From Ophiocordyceps camponoti-saundersi (nom. inval.) (lineage: Eukaryota; Ascomycota; Sordariomycetes; Hypocreales; Ophiocordycipitaceae), in the NCBI GenBank assembly GCA_003339415.1, contig PDHQ01000024.1:186001-250000 (forward strand): a DNA stretch of 64,000 nt, read 5' to 3'. The stretch's first letter is position 1, and each line of letters starts with the position of its first letter. Both the position numbers and the translations under genes were made by a program. This document shows, in pieces, positions 43,666 through 54,676 of the stretch. The notes below the pieces were generated by a model that searched no databases, had not been told where the DNA came from, and was given only the letters and a program-made list of their open reading frames with translations.

Positions 43666-44535
43666 CTAGGCAAAAGACCAAGTGACGGGCATCCTACCGC
43701 CATCAAGGCTCCCAAACAGCTCCTTGAAAATCTTCTCATTGACGTCGATGTTGTTCTCGGCGCAGCCCATGCACTTGTCGCGGACGGTGGCCTGGGTAGT
43801 CTTTCCGTTGGCGTGGATGTTGATCTTCTGGCCGCACATGGGGTTGCCGTTGGACTGGGTGCCCATCTTGTCCTTTGAGATGGCGACGATGTTGCCGGTC
43901 TGGTCCTTGCCCGTGTCGTCGTAGCCGCAGGAGCCCATGCCGACGGTGTAGTAGGTAATCTGGCCGGAGAACTTGGCGGCTGAGGATCCGCTGTTGGTGG
44001 TGCTTTCGGAGTATTGCGCTGCGGGGAGCGGTTCTGCCTTTGGTTGCGGCTTCGGAGCTGGAGGGGGAGGAGGAGGAGGAGCGGGAGCTGAGTATGCGGG
44101 AGGAGGGGGAGGAGAGTATGGAGGTGGTGTGGGCTTGGGAGCTGGTGGTGAAGGAGGAGGAGGAGGAGGAGGAGGAGAAGGAGGAGGGGGAGAAGCTGCC
44201 TCTGTCGTCTTGGCCTTGTCGACTGGTGGGTGAGATGGAGGGGGAGGGGGAGGAGGGGATTGATCGGGCTTGGACGGTGCGTCGGACGGTTTGGCGTAGT
44301 TGTTCTGCACGACCTTTTCGGCATCGTCCTTGCCGGTGTCGGGGACGGGACTGGCGGTGATCCAGACGGTGGTGGAGGAGTCGATCATCTCGGTAACGTA
44401 CTGAATCTCCGTCACCCAAGCCGTCTTGGTCACCACCGCTCTAGCTTCGATATCTGCTCCTCCTCCTTCTCCTAAGGGAAGGGGTTGGGCGATGCCGACG
44501 ACGGCGAAGAGAGCCAAAGCTGAGATGGACTTCAT
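43666..44535 (-). CDS. Secreted protein with Pro-rich stalk and double-psi beta-barrel domain
   Basis: Intron-less, 289 aa. Start set at 44535 because [18 protein letters not shown] is a signal peptide; the in-frame ATG at 44622 would bury it. Residues about 30-85 are Thr/Val-rich, and about 88-190 form a Pro-rich stalk with runs of up to eight Pro. The C-terminal 90 residues match the RlpA-like/barwin/expansin barrel: [50 protein letters not shown], ending RMPVTWSFA. The barrel holds four Cys (in GSCGYDD, PMCGQK and KCMGC). Related fungal proteins loosen plant or fungal wall polymers or act as elicitor-like proteins; no catalytic activity can be asserted. Extended stalk suggests wall spanning. 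Confidence 0.88.
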   Translation of the reverse strand: MKSISALALFAVVGIAQPLPLGEGGGADIEARAVVTKTAWVTEIQYVTEMIDSSTTVWITASPVPDTGKDDAEKVVQNNYAKPSDAPSKPDQSPPPPPPPSHPPVDKAKTTEAASPPPPSPPPPPPPPSPPAPKPTPPPYSPPPPPAYSAPAPPPPPPPAPKPQPKAEPLPAAQYSESTTNSGSSAAKFSGQITYYTVGMGSCGYDDTGKDQTGNIVAISKDKMGTQSNGNPMCGQKINIHANGKTTQATVRDKCMGCAENNIDVNEKIFKELFGSLDGGRMPVTWSFA

Positions 44536-45818
44536 GATTGTTCGTTTTGCTTGCCAAAGAAGGGGGGGATTTTTTTTTTTTGTCTTTCTCTTGACGATGA
44601 TTTCTTTTCTCTCGTTTATCAACGGTAAAGAAGGGATATATCAGTTTTGAAAAGAGTCACAGACTCTTGATCACGGGTTGTTTTTTTTTTGTTATAAAGG
44701 GAGTGGATTTTGGAATAGCGAGGAGAGACCTGCTCGCTGAAAAATGAAGGGATAGGTGAGAGTGTTGCTGTGAATCTTTTTCTTCAGCGGTAAACGGAAA
44801 ACCTGGCCGTTTTTATACTTGAGGGAGAGTCTTTTTGAAGGAGGGGATTGGGAGATATTCTGGTGATGAGGGGAAAGGGGGGGGGAGTGAAGGAGTGTGA
44901 ATCGGTGAAGAGAGAGTGTGGGTGAGAGAGAGAGAGAGAGACGGAAGAGATGAAGAGAGAGAGAGAAGGAAGGAAAAGAGAGAGAGAGAGAGAGAGTGGG
45001 AGGGAGGGAGAAGAAAAAGCTGTGCGGCGGATGCATGTCTTTGCTGCAAGCCTATGCGTTGTACCGTGCATGCCCTCCTCCCCCCCTTTTCCCTTTCTCT
45101 CCCCCCCGGCCCCTGGCCACGCAGACACACAGGCACACACACAGGGGCACACACAGGCACACAGGCACACAGACGCACAGGCACACAACACAACACAGCA
45201 CAACCCCCCTGACGATATAACAAACGGGTAGGACAATCAATTCTTTCTTTCTTTTTTTTTCTTCCTACTCGACTACCCTGCTTGCCCCCATCCCATCCCA
45301 TCCCATCCCATCCATGTCCGTGCCTGACGGCTAACCCTCTCCGTAATCCGTACATATGTACATACAACACACACACGCGTCGTCGTAAGCTAACGAGGAG
45401 AGAAAAGCCGAGCACGGAGCGGGATGGGAGCTGAGCTGAGCTGATACCCTTTTTTTTTTCTTTTAGGCGCCGACGATTATGAAGGAGGGCGGCTACGTTT
45501 GTTTCTGATTTTGATGTTGCTTTTTTGGGGGAATCGTGGAGGGGGATGGGAAAAATGGGTGAGGGGTTTTTTTTATGTTTCTTTTCTTTCTTGCTTGAGG
45601 AGGAGGATGAGGAGTTGTGAAGAGAGGAGAGGAGAGGACGGGAGGAGAGAGAGAGGTGGTGGTAGAGGTGGTGGTTGGATGGGATGGGATGGACGGGTAC
45701 CTTGATTTGATAGGGTGCAGATTATGGTGCGTGCGTGCGAGCATTTTCTTGTCCTTTCTTTGCGGGTTGGGTTGGGATTGGGGTGGGAGTGAGAAAGTGC
45801 GTGCATATATACAGACAT

Positions 45819-45856
<38 letters not shown>

Positions 45857-47544
45857 ATATCTGTGTATCTGATAGGATGATGGGATAGTCTACGGATAGA
45901 CGTTCATCTATCCTTCAGACTGACTATCAAGGTGTCTGCTATCTATCCATCTATCTACCTATCTCTGCCCCTTTTTCTACTTTTATATACAGATATAAAG
46001 ACGAATACTAACAGTAGAATATATACAATATATAGATACTAGGTATGGAGTATGAGAAAATGGGAGAAAATGTGTATGCACAGTGTAGTAATCTACGTTA
46101 TTCACTCATTCATAATCATAGCATAACCACTCTTATACATACATACATATGTACATACTCCGTACACACATCATACATACATGGACCATGGTAAGCAGAG
46201 CTGTATAACAAACATAGCATACTACCTACCACATATCCGTACACACACACACACATAAGGCACTAACATCAAGCCTTACTCGCCCAGCTCGTTTCAAAAC
46301 AAAATCAGGGTAATCCCGTTAGCCACACAAAAAAAAAAAATCACACCCTCCCTCCCCCCAATCATCCATCCCATCAATCCCATCTCACGAAACAACAGCC
46401 CCCCAACCCCCTCCCCTGTAATCCCTAAACCAATGCAAGCGAAATAAAACAAAAAAAACTTCACAAGTCGAATATATTACCACATGCATTCATAACCGCT
46501 TACGCTAATCTATTCCTCCCCCCCTTAGCTCAGGAACACGGCCAATGGGTAGAGAGACGTGCCTGAAGGAGGGGATGGGTGGACAACACACACACAGACA
46601 GAAGATGTAACGGTGCGAGGGAACGTGAGAAAAAAAAAAAACAAAAGCAACGAGGCCATCTTTGGCTTTCTCTCCAACGACTTCCTTGCTATCCGTACCT
46701 TCCCCCCGTTTCAGGCTGGAAAAGGCTTCCCTTCTCCCTTCCCCATGCTCCGACGTCGTCGGCTGCCCCCGCCGTCTACCGGTAACGGCGCCGGACGTGG
46801 CCCCCACCCCCGGAACACACCACCGTTCTTCTAGCAGTTAGTCGGCCGTTGTCCGTTTGAAAAAAAAAATAAGGCCCAACGTCTTTTTTTCTCAACCCAA
46901 CTCCCTCGACATGACGGAACTGCTTCTTACGCTCACCAGTCGGTCGTCCCGTTTTGCATACGTACGGCTGACGGACGCAAGAACACATACATACATACAT
47001 ACATACATACATACATACATACATACATACATACTTGCCGCATTCATATAAACCCACATACTCGTACATACACATACCTAATTCATACATACATATGTGC
47101 CCGGCCTCTCAACGTCCGTCTCTCCCACACGTGCCTCCCTTTTTTCCCCCCCCCCCCCCCCCGCCCCCCTCGTCTGCCGTCTTTTTTCCTCATCGCGGCA
47201 TCCTCTCCATCGTCATCATCGTCTTCTCTCCTTCGTGGCCCCCGCTGCCGTCGTCTTCGTCGTTGTCGTCGTCACCATCGTGGCCGCCGCCACCGCCTCC
47301 GCCGCCCTCCGCCGCCTCCCAACCGTCGCTACAAGCCAGACAACAAAACAAAACACTGCAAAAACGCCACCCCCGGCTTCTCCCTGCTTGGCATCAGCCG
47401 CCAAAGACGCGACAAATCGAGCCTCACCCTCTGCCTTCTCGATCCTGCCGTCCGCTATGTAGGAGCGCAAAAAAAAAAAAAAAGCCATGGCGTTTTCCCT
47501 TCTGACGGACATGCCCGAAGTCGCGTTGCCGATCCGGGCCGGGT
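44536..47544. other. Intergenic, 3.0 kb, simple-repeat rich
   Basis: Promoter of the barrel-protein gene and 3' flank of EFM6. It holds GA tracts at 44925-45000, CACACAGG-type repeats at 45121-45190, GAGAGT repeats at 45821-45856, two TACATATGTA palindromes (45351, 46144), an ACAT microsatellite and a 17-C run at 47146-47162. Several frames of 80-200 codons here consist only of such repeats. No supported gene. Confidence 0.6.
46984..47034 (+). repeat. (ACAT)n microsatellite, about 51 bp
   Basis: Uninterrupted ACAT tetranucleotide repeat of about twelve to thirteen units in non-coding DNA. Confidence 0.85.
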
Positions 47545-48491
47545 TCACGCGCCCGCCCGCATGCCCTCTGCCTTGCGTCTGAAGCTCAAGAGAAAGATCG
47601 ATTGCCTCTGAAAAAGCGGCCGGTCTTCATCGAACAGCTCTTCTACGATAAAGGCCTTGTTGGCCATCTTGACGAACTTCATGTCGGCGCGCCTCCGCTT
47701 CTTGAAGCAAAAGTAGACGACCGCTTCGTTGTTCAGTGCCAGCAAGTCCTCGACCGTTTGTAGCAGTAGCGGGAAAGCCGTCTCTAGGTAGACGCAGTCG
47801 GCAGCCAGCACAACGTTGGGCCGCTGCCGCACCACAGCCTCCGGCAAGTCTTGTCCCCTTTTTATTGGAGGAGTGGGGGGGGTTTGTTCTGCCCGGTCAG
47901 ACCACGTATAGCAAGTTTGTTGTTGTGAGAAAAGGTATCATCGGAGGCCGCACCAGTTGAGTTCAAGGGCTGTGGCCTTGTCACCAACGTCGTTGAGTTG
48001 CATGTTACGCTGCATCAGCTTAAGCATCTCCTTTTGGTCCGTCAGGAGCATCGACGCCCTGACCGCCGTCGCTGTGATGCTCATGCACCCCAGTGCCACT
48101 GCCAGCCCGACCAAGCCACCGCCAGCGCCGAGTTCGAGTCTGTTTCGCTCCGAGAGAGAGAGAGGAAAAAAGGGTCAGAACCGGGAGGAGGACAAGTAGA
48201 GTGGAGGGAACATTTGGGAGGGGGAAAAGTAATTGACATTCTCGCGTCACTCAGCTCACGACGATGATAACGTAGCATGTTCTTGGCGAGCACCAGACCG
48301 GCAGGCCAAGTCTGTCCACCGCATCCAGCCCGTACGTCCTCGTGCAATTGAAGTGGCTTGTCGAGTTGACCGTCGAAATCGATGGTTATGACGCCGGGCT
48401 GTTTGAGCATCGGTAACGGCGTCAATTCCTCGCTTATGGCCATCGTGGCGGCATCTGCCGTTGTTGTATCTTGGCTTGAGACGGCGCTCAT
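47545..48491 (-). CDS. EFM6: Protein-lysine N-methyltransferase, EFM6/METTL21 type
   Basis: SAM-dependent enzyme; the yeast member methylates a lysine of elongation factor eEF1A. Exons on the minus strand 48491-48238, 48139-47954 and 47857-47545 give 250 aa, close to the yeast length. Conserved pieces are CGGQTWPAGLVLAKNMLRYH, the SAM-binding motif ILELGAGGGLVG (Ile85 made by splicing), and PNVVLAADCVYLETAFPLLL. Donor one is GTCAAT, a weak site, chosen because it alone keeps frame and rebuilds SDARILELGAG. Acceptor two is AAAAAG, chosen to give NWGQDLPEAV. Both inferences rest on family conservation. Cytosolic. It faces AXL2 across a 1.8-kb divergent region. Confidence 0.87.
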
Positions 48492-50272
48492 GGTGCTTTT
48501 CCAATTATGTAATGTCGTTGATTACCTAGCTTGGGAAGATGGTCGATTCCCAGGGCGGAGCGATATGCGGTCGGCGATCGATGCGGAAATCGTGTACATA
48601 CATACATACATACGTCTGTAGGCGTACGGGGTATCCGTATAGGTAGGTAGGTATGCTTGTTTAGGACTTGGCGATTGAAGCTTGCTGCTTGTTGGACTTG
48701 ACGATCGCTGCGGGCTTGATCTTTGGCGGCGCCATGACAAAGACGGCAAGAAAAGAGGGTCTTCTGCTTGCCTTGGAAAAAGCAAAGGAAGAGGGAATTT
48801 CTTTTTTCCTTTGGCCGTCCATCATCATCACCATCATCATCATCATCATCATCGTGAACCATCTGACAATGTGGGTCCCCTCTCCTCTCACCTCCCTACC
48901 GTTCTTTTCCTCTTACTCACATCTCCATCTCTCTCTCAGCTTCATATGTGTGTACATACATATGTACATATATACATACATACATACCTACATATGTATA
49001 TCGGTGCCCGGCAGAACAGGAAAAATCCGTCATCTCATGTCTTCCAAGAGTCTTCTTCACTTCACTTCTTCCACCGGAGAAGACAAGAGAAGAGAAAAAA
49101 AAGGGTCTCACCCTCACCCCCAGATATGCCGCTTTTGACTTTTTTTTTTTGCTAGTTTGTCGAATGATTCCCTCCCCCCTTCCCTTCCTTTCCCGTCCCT
49201 TGCCTTTTCCCTCGGCATTATTGAAGCTTGCGATAGTATGTATGTATGTACATATGTACAGTATATACATACATATGTATGTACATAGCTGCGCATGCCA
49301 GATCTCGCGGGGCCCGGGAACCACATTCACCAAAGCAAGGGGGAGGAGGGTTGGAGGCGTGCCGTTTTCAGCTCTCTATGTATGTACATATGTATGTATG
49401 TATGTACTACATACGGATGAAAGAGACTCTCGTCGGTCTCGCAGAAATGCATTCGTTGACGGAACAGTTTGTCTGTGATTGCTTCCCATGATTTCTTTTT
49501 GCTCGGTTTGACGCCATCTTTTTTTGTGCTGAATTCAATCTCCATCCATCTCCTGCTGACCCCGGCTTCCCCATATGTATGTATGTATGTATGTATGCAA
49601 CGCCTCACACACATAGAAACTGGGACGCTCTCAAATAAGCAAGTGAACAGAAAGAGCAGAATAGAGAAAGATAGATAGATACATACATAGATCTCGTCGG
49701 CTCTGCTATTCTATATTCCACAATTGCATTCGCAGGGAGACGGGAAAGGAAAGAAGAAGATAAAAAAGAACCCTGACATGCTCTCGCCTATCACAGCCGC
49801 TTACATACACACTCACTCTCACCCACACACCCACATATCTAACCCACCTCCACTGAGGAGAAAAAAAAGGGAGCGGCGTTTTTCCCAACCTCTGGAATGC
49901 TTTCCTTCAACCCGACCATTGTACAAACGCGTTCGCGTCTCTCTGTCCCGCTTGTACGGACAAAAGAGAACATGTCGTCGCGTGTCTCACGCGGAATCCG
50001 GCCCTTCTGGAATGCTTCGTCTGTCGCTTCAACCCCGATGGAACGCGACCTCTATCCATCTGCCTCTTCCGCTCACAATGAGAGAGCACGGCGGAATGAA
50101 GGGGGCTGCCGCTTCACCCCCGTCTCTCTGGCACGACCTCTCTTCATCTTGACATTCCCTAACCTTCCTGGCCATGCTTGGATGGCCGGCCCTTGATCGT
50201 CGTCGTCGTCGTCGTCGCCATCATCGTCAAAACCAACTTCACCATCGTCGTCGTCGTCGAGGAGCCGCCGTC
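48492..50272. other. Intergenic, 1.78 kb, divergent EFM6 and AXL2 promoters
   Basis: It contains five exact copies of the palindrome TACATATGTA (48957, 48989, 49249, 49270, 49385) among TATG/CATA repeats, an ATC repeat at 48821-48854, and CGT/CGTC repeats just before the AXL2 ATG. No well supported gene. Confidence 0.6.
48821..48854 (+). repeat. (ATC)n microsatellite
   Basis: About eleven ATC/CAT units with one interruption, non-coding. Confidence 0.8.
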
Positions 50273-52705
50273 ATGGCTGCTGCGCTCTTGGCCTTTACCC
50301 TGGCCCAGCTGGCTGCAGCCCAACCTGCGATAACCTTTCCCTTCAACTCGCAGCTACCGCCCGCTGCCCGCATCGGAAAATTCTTCTCATTCACCCTCTC
50401 GCCTCTCACCTTCACCTCTCCCGACTCCGATCACGTCTCGTACGCTCTCGGCAAGCATCCCGACTGGCTCTCGCTAGGCACCGATGGCCTTCGTCTCTAC
50501 GGAACCCCGAGAGACACAAACGTCCCGCGGGGCCGCGTCGTCGGTCAGCCCGTCGAGATCATCGCGACTGACGGTCAGGGCCCTACCACCATGAAGGCCA
50601 CCGTCGTCGTCTCCCGCGATCCTCCTCCCGCCATTCGCCTCCCCATCGCCAAGCAGATTGGCGGCTTCGGCAAGTTCTCCGCTCCCTCCTCCGTCCTCTC
50701 CTATCCCGACACCGCCTTCAAATTCACCTTCGACCGCGACACCTTTGGCGGGAAGCCCCTCAACCACTACGCCACCAGCGGCGACGGTAGCCCCCTGCCC
50801 GCCTGGGTCTCCTTCGACAACGGCTCCATGACCTTTTCCGGCAAGACGCCGCCCTTCAAGTCGCTCGTCCAGCCTCCCCAGGCCTTCGACCTTCGCCTGG
50901 TCGCCTCCGACATTGTCGGCTTCGCCGCCGCCTCCATCAACTTCGCCATCGTCGTCGGCAGCCACAACCTGACGACGGACCAGCCCGTGGTATCGCTTCG
51001 CGCAAGCTGGGGCTCCAAGCTGTCCTACGACGGCTTCGTGCACGGCATACGCCTCGACGACAAGCCCATCGCCCCCAGTGACTTGACCGTGACTACCGAC
51101 CGCCTGCCGCCCTGGCTGGCCCTCGACCCCACCACCGGCAAGCTCGAGGGGACCCCGGGCCCGGGCGACCACTCCACCAGCTTCACCGTCAGCTTCCACG
51201 ACCCCCTCTCCGACACGCTCGACGTCGAGGTGACGGTCCAGGTCGACACCAGCCTCTTCGAGTCCACCGTCGAAGACATGGAGGCCAGACCGGACAGCCG
51301 TATCGACGTCGACCTCGCCAAGAATTTCCGCCATCCGGATGACGTCCAAGTCGAGCTGACGACGAACCCGAAACAAGACTGGCTCCAGGTCCACGGCCTC
51401 AGAATCTCGGGCCACGTACCCAAGTCGGCCAAGGGCGATTTCCAGGTCTCCATCCGCGCCAAGTCCAAGAAGTCGGACGTCCAGGAGACGGAAAAGTTTG
51501 GCGTCGCCATCCTGGCCCTCGACGGTTCCACCACCGTGCCGGCCGGGCCCACGACCCCGTCGACGCCCACCGGCACTCGGCGTAATGACCCCACCGGCAC
51601 CGGTTCGCCCACCCAAACCCCGGCGAACGGGGCGGAGTCGGAGCCGAGCCGTCTGAGCACGGGCGAGATTATGCTGGCGACCATCATCCCCGTCATCTTC
51701 ATCGCCGTCCTCCTGATGCTTCTCGTCTGCTGCGTTCGCCGAAGACGTAGGCGACAGGCATACATGTCCGGCGGCAAAGGTGGCAAGGCCATCATCTCGC
51801 ACCCGATGGCCATAAGCCACGACTCAACGACGATGGACAAGACTGCCGTCGTCGGCGCCCGAGCCGAGAAGCTGCGGCATTACAAGCCGACGCGCGGCGC
51901 CACCGTGGTGATGAAGACGGCGTCGAGACGGCGGTCCTCGGACACTCTGGGCCCGGGAGACGAATTCGACTCGGGCTTCTCGGCCGGGACCCAGGCCTAC
52001 GACGGGCGGCGATCGATGACGGCCAGGAGCGTCGACAGCACCGAATGCGACCGGCGATCATGGATCACCATCGAGGGCGACGACGCGGCGTCGATAGCAC
52101 CCGGCTCGGTAGGGAGTCACATGTCAGACACGACATTTTCCGAGTCGACGCATCAACTGCTGCCGACCGTCGACTCCCTGCACGAGCCCATCGTCCACGA
52201 TTTCCGATCGGGCCTGGACATGACGATACCTACCATGGAGCCCGACCAGCCCACGGCGCTCAACATTTACAAACGTTCGGGTCAGTCGCCGACGAGGCAG
52301 AGCCTGGGGGCGCACTCGATCCAGACGTCGAGCTCGGTAGCGCTGCCGTCGACGCTGGGCAGGAACTGGGGAACGCAGCGGTCCATGTCCAATTGGGAGA
52401 CGATAGCGGAGAGCGACGCGGGCGACAGCGCGTCGGAAGCAGCAGCCGCCCTCCGAAGGCCGGACAGGGCGCTGATGGGCGACGACGGCAGGCGGCGGCA
52501 GTGGTACGACGAGTCGCCGAGGATCGGCGGTGTTGAAGACGACAGGTGCACGGAGGACTCCTTTTCGTCATCGGAAAACTGGCGGGTCATTGGGCCTCGG
52601 ACCGGCCGTCAGAGCCTGTCATTTGGCCAAGACGGAGGGGGACCCTTACCGCTGGGGAAGACGACGACGACGATGGGGAGCGGGAGCTACAAGGTGTTTG
52701 TGTGA
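50273..52705 (+). CDS. AXL2: Axl2-like cadherin-fold transmembrane protein
   Basis: Type I membrane protein marking bud or septation sites with Bud4/Bud3 in yeast; septum or conidiation roles in moulds. Start set at 50273, where MAAALLAFTLAQLAAAQP is a signal peptide; an in-frame ATG at 50174 would add an Arg/His-rich tail ahead of it. Intron-less, 810 aa. Four dystroglycan-type cadherin-like modules are visible, with recurring LPAWVSFD, LPPWLALDPTTGKLEG and DWLSLG-type motifs. A Thr/Pro/Ser-rich stalk precedes one transmembrane helix (about 465-490, TIIPVIFIAVLLMLLVCCV) and a stop-transfer run of Arg. The cytoplasmic tail of about 320 residues is Ser/Asp-rich and disordered. An antisense frame of 448 codons here is a GC-bias shadow. 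Confidence 0.85.
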   Translation: MAAALLAFTLAQLAAAQPAITFPFNSQLPPAARIGKFFSFTLSPLTFTSPDSDHVSYALGKHPDWLSLGTDGLRLYGTPRDTNVPRGRVVGQPVEIIATDGQGPTTMKATVVVSRDPPPAIRLPIAKQIGGFGKFSAPSSVLSYPDTAFKFTFDRDTFGGKPLNHYATSGDGSPLPAWVSFDNGSMTFSGKTPPFKSLVQPPQAFDLRLVASDIVGFAAASINFAIVVGSHNLTTDQPVVSLRASWGSKLSYDGFVHGIRLDDKPIAPSDLTVTTDRLPPWLALDPTTGKLEGTPGPGDHSTSFTVSFHDPLSDTLDVEVTVQVDTSLFESTVEDMEARPDSRIDVDLAKNFRHPDDVQVELTTNPKQDWLQVHGLRISGHVPKSAKGDFQVSIRAKSKKSDVQETEKFGVAILALDGSTTVPAGPTTPSTPTGTRRNDPTGTGSPTQTPANGAESEPSRLSTGEIMLATIIPVIFIAVLLMLLVCCVRRRRRRQAYMSGGKGGKAIISHPMAISHDSTTMDKTAVVGARAEKLRHYKPTRGATVVMKTASRRRSSDTLGPGDEFDSGFSAGTQAYDGRRSMTARSVDSTECDRRSWITIEGDDAASIAPGSVGSHMSDTTFSESTHQLLPTVDSLHEPIVHDFRSGLDMTIPTMEPDQPTALNIYKRSGQSPTRQSLGAHSIQTSSSVALPSTLGRNWGTQRSMSNWETIAESDAGDSASEAAAALRRPDRALMGDDGRRRQWYDESPRIGGVEDDRCTEDSFSSSENWRVIGPRTGRQSLSFGQDGGGPLPLGKTTTTMGSGSYKVFV

Positions 52706-54676
52706 ATAGGTATGACGAGTGAGTGAGTGAGTGTTTTTTTTTTTCACTTTTACCTTTTTGGGGCGACGAGCATCATCGGAAAGATACCAGGGGAGAGATG
52801 GAAGGAAAATTTCTCAGCCTTGCCATTTATATAATTTACCCACGATGAATATATAGTACATGGACTGGAAGGAAGCAGGGGGAGGGCAAGGATGATGATA
52901 TCTGATGAGGATGCATGGGCAGGTAGATGGACGGATGGATGGGGAAGTAATCGAGAAGAAGGCGAAGAAGATGGATAAATAAGCATGACTCTACATAAAT
53001 ACATGTACAAGTTATTCAAGGGTTGGTGGGAGTATCTAGCCTTAGTAGTAGTAGATGGAGATGTAAATAAAATATCATCAATGGACTGACTTGACTGACT
53101 GTTGGGTTGATTAATGGATGAGATGAGATTGAGTCGTGAAGTGGCTTTGAGTGATTTACTTGGTGGCTAACTAGGTAACAGTAACGGGTGACTGACGAGG
53201 GTCAAAGAAAAATTGCTGATGTAATGAGGCGAAAGATGGAGACAGGCACAGCCTACCTATCATCTGTTTCGATGACGACGGAGAGAGAGAGAGGCCCGAG
53301 CTGCGGGGAAAAGAAGGGGATGATAGCAATTTGTACGGATAAAGACAATTTCTTTTCTTTCTGTGTTTCCCCCCCCCTCGTGTCGTGGATAAATAGAGGA
53401 GCTATGATGATATTGACCGCTGCTGTGATGATGGATGACGAGAGGGAGGTGTATGTTCAATGCAGTGCAGAGGTACTAGTAAGTTGGGTGAAATAAGCTC
53501 TGGGGAAGAAACGGGGGTATCGCAGCATCACGAGAGTAGCACGTCATGCGCTATCAGACGATAAGGGGCTACATTGTACATACCTTTTTCCCCTTTACAC
53601 AGACTCTCCTCCCCCCCAGCCTCCTCCAGGCTTCCTCCCCCCCTCTTCACCTAATCTTCCAATCCTCCAAGCCACACAGCATAAAGTGAAAGGGAAAAAC
53701 GCCACTTACTAACCCACTTGCTAGTAGTATGTAAGAAGGGTAGTAAGAAGCCCCTTCTATCCGAAGATCTACCGTCAAGGCAAAAAAAAAAAAAAAGACT
53801 GCTTCGTCAGCCCGAGTTTTAAACTACCTCTACTACTGGCCTGGCCTCGTCAAAGTCCCCTTGACTTTTTTTCTTCCCTCCCCCTTCGGCCGCGGAACCG
53901 CATGACGAACAAAGCGTGAAAGAGAATAAACCCCGTCCCACCTCTTCCTCTCTCTCATCGCATCGTCTCATCGCATCGTCCCAAGACTTGTGTTTGTGCA
54001 TTTTTCCGTTTCCCTTCTTCCTCTTTTCCATCCATTCATCACCTTGCTCGGGCTCTGTCTCTCTCTTCTCATCTGTTGTCTTCTTGTCTTCTCTACATAT
54101 TCTTCGTTCCCTTTTCCTCCATTCGCTTCCATCTCCTCCGTCCTTGCCGGTCGGCTTCTCTCCTCTTTTTTCTCTCTTCCCCTTCCGCCCAAATCTTGAG
54201 CCCATTTTCTCTCTCCATCAAATCTACTTTCATCAATTCCTTCTTCTCTCTCTTTCACATACTTGCTGCCTCATCGAAACCAAGAGAAAAAAAAAAGGGC
54301 TTCTGCTACATGCACGCGCTCCTTTACATACTACTACTACTACTACTACCTTGAGCACCCCTCAGAAGGGTGGGAGACAAGGAAAAAAAAATACACACTA
54401 CACACACTCTCCCGCGCGGCTTTTCGTCGTACCGCTCTACGTTTTTTTTTTCCCTCCTTCCTTTCTCTCACCCACTTAACCCTCCTCCTCCTTCGACACG
54501 CACACGACTCTTTTTTCCTTCTCCTTCTTCTATCCTCATTCTCTTCTTCTTCTTCTCCTCCTCCTCTTCTCATCACGCCTCGACGCCGAAGACCACGTTC
54601 CTCCGCTTCCTCTCGATCCTCTTCCCTTCGCGGCATCTCGCGGTGGCTTGCTTCAGCTGCCGCTCGTCTTGCCGTC
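52706..54676. other. Intergenic, 1.97 kb
   Basis: AXL2 3' flank and a long CT-rich region upstream of the phosphatase that probably includes its leader. It holds a TAC/CTA repeat near 54328-54350 and poly-A and poly-T runs. No supported gene. Confidence 0.6.

Noticed and set aside
44784..45415. Frames of 150-200 codons upstream of the barrel-protein gene
   Set aside because: Made of GA, CA and CT simple repeats; no protein features.
48661..48735. 24-residue frame MAPPKIKPAAIVKSNKQQAS... on the minus strand upstream of EFM6
   Set aside because: Protein-like composition but too short, and no joinable exon was found; could be a uORF or terminal exon.
50174..50272. Upstream in-frame start for AXL2
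   Set aside because: Adds an Arg/His repeat from a CGT microsatellite before an obvious signal peptide.
50474..51820. 448-codon antisense frame opposite AXL2
   Set aside because: Composition mirrors the GC-rich sense codons, with no domain; a known shadow effect on the strand opposite a long real gene.
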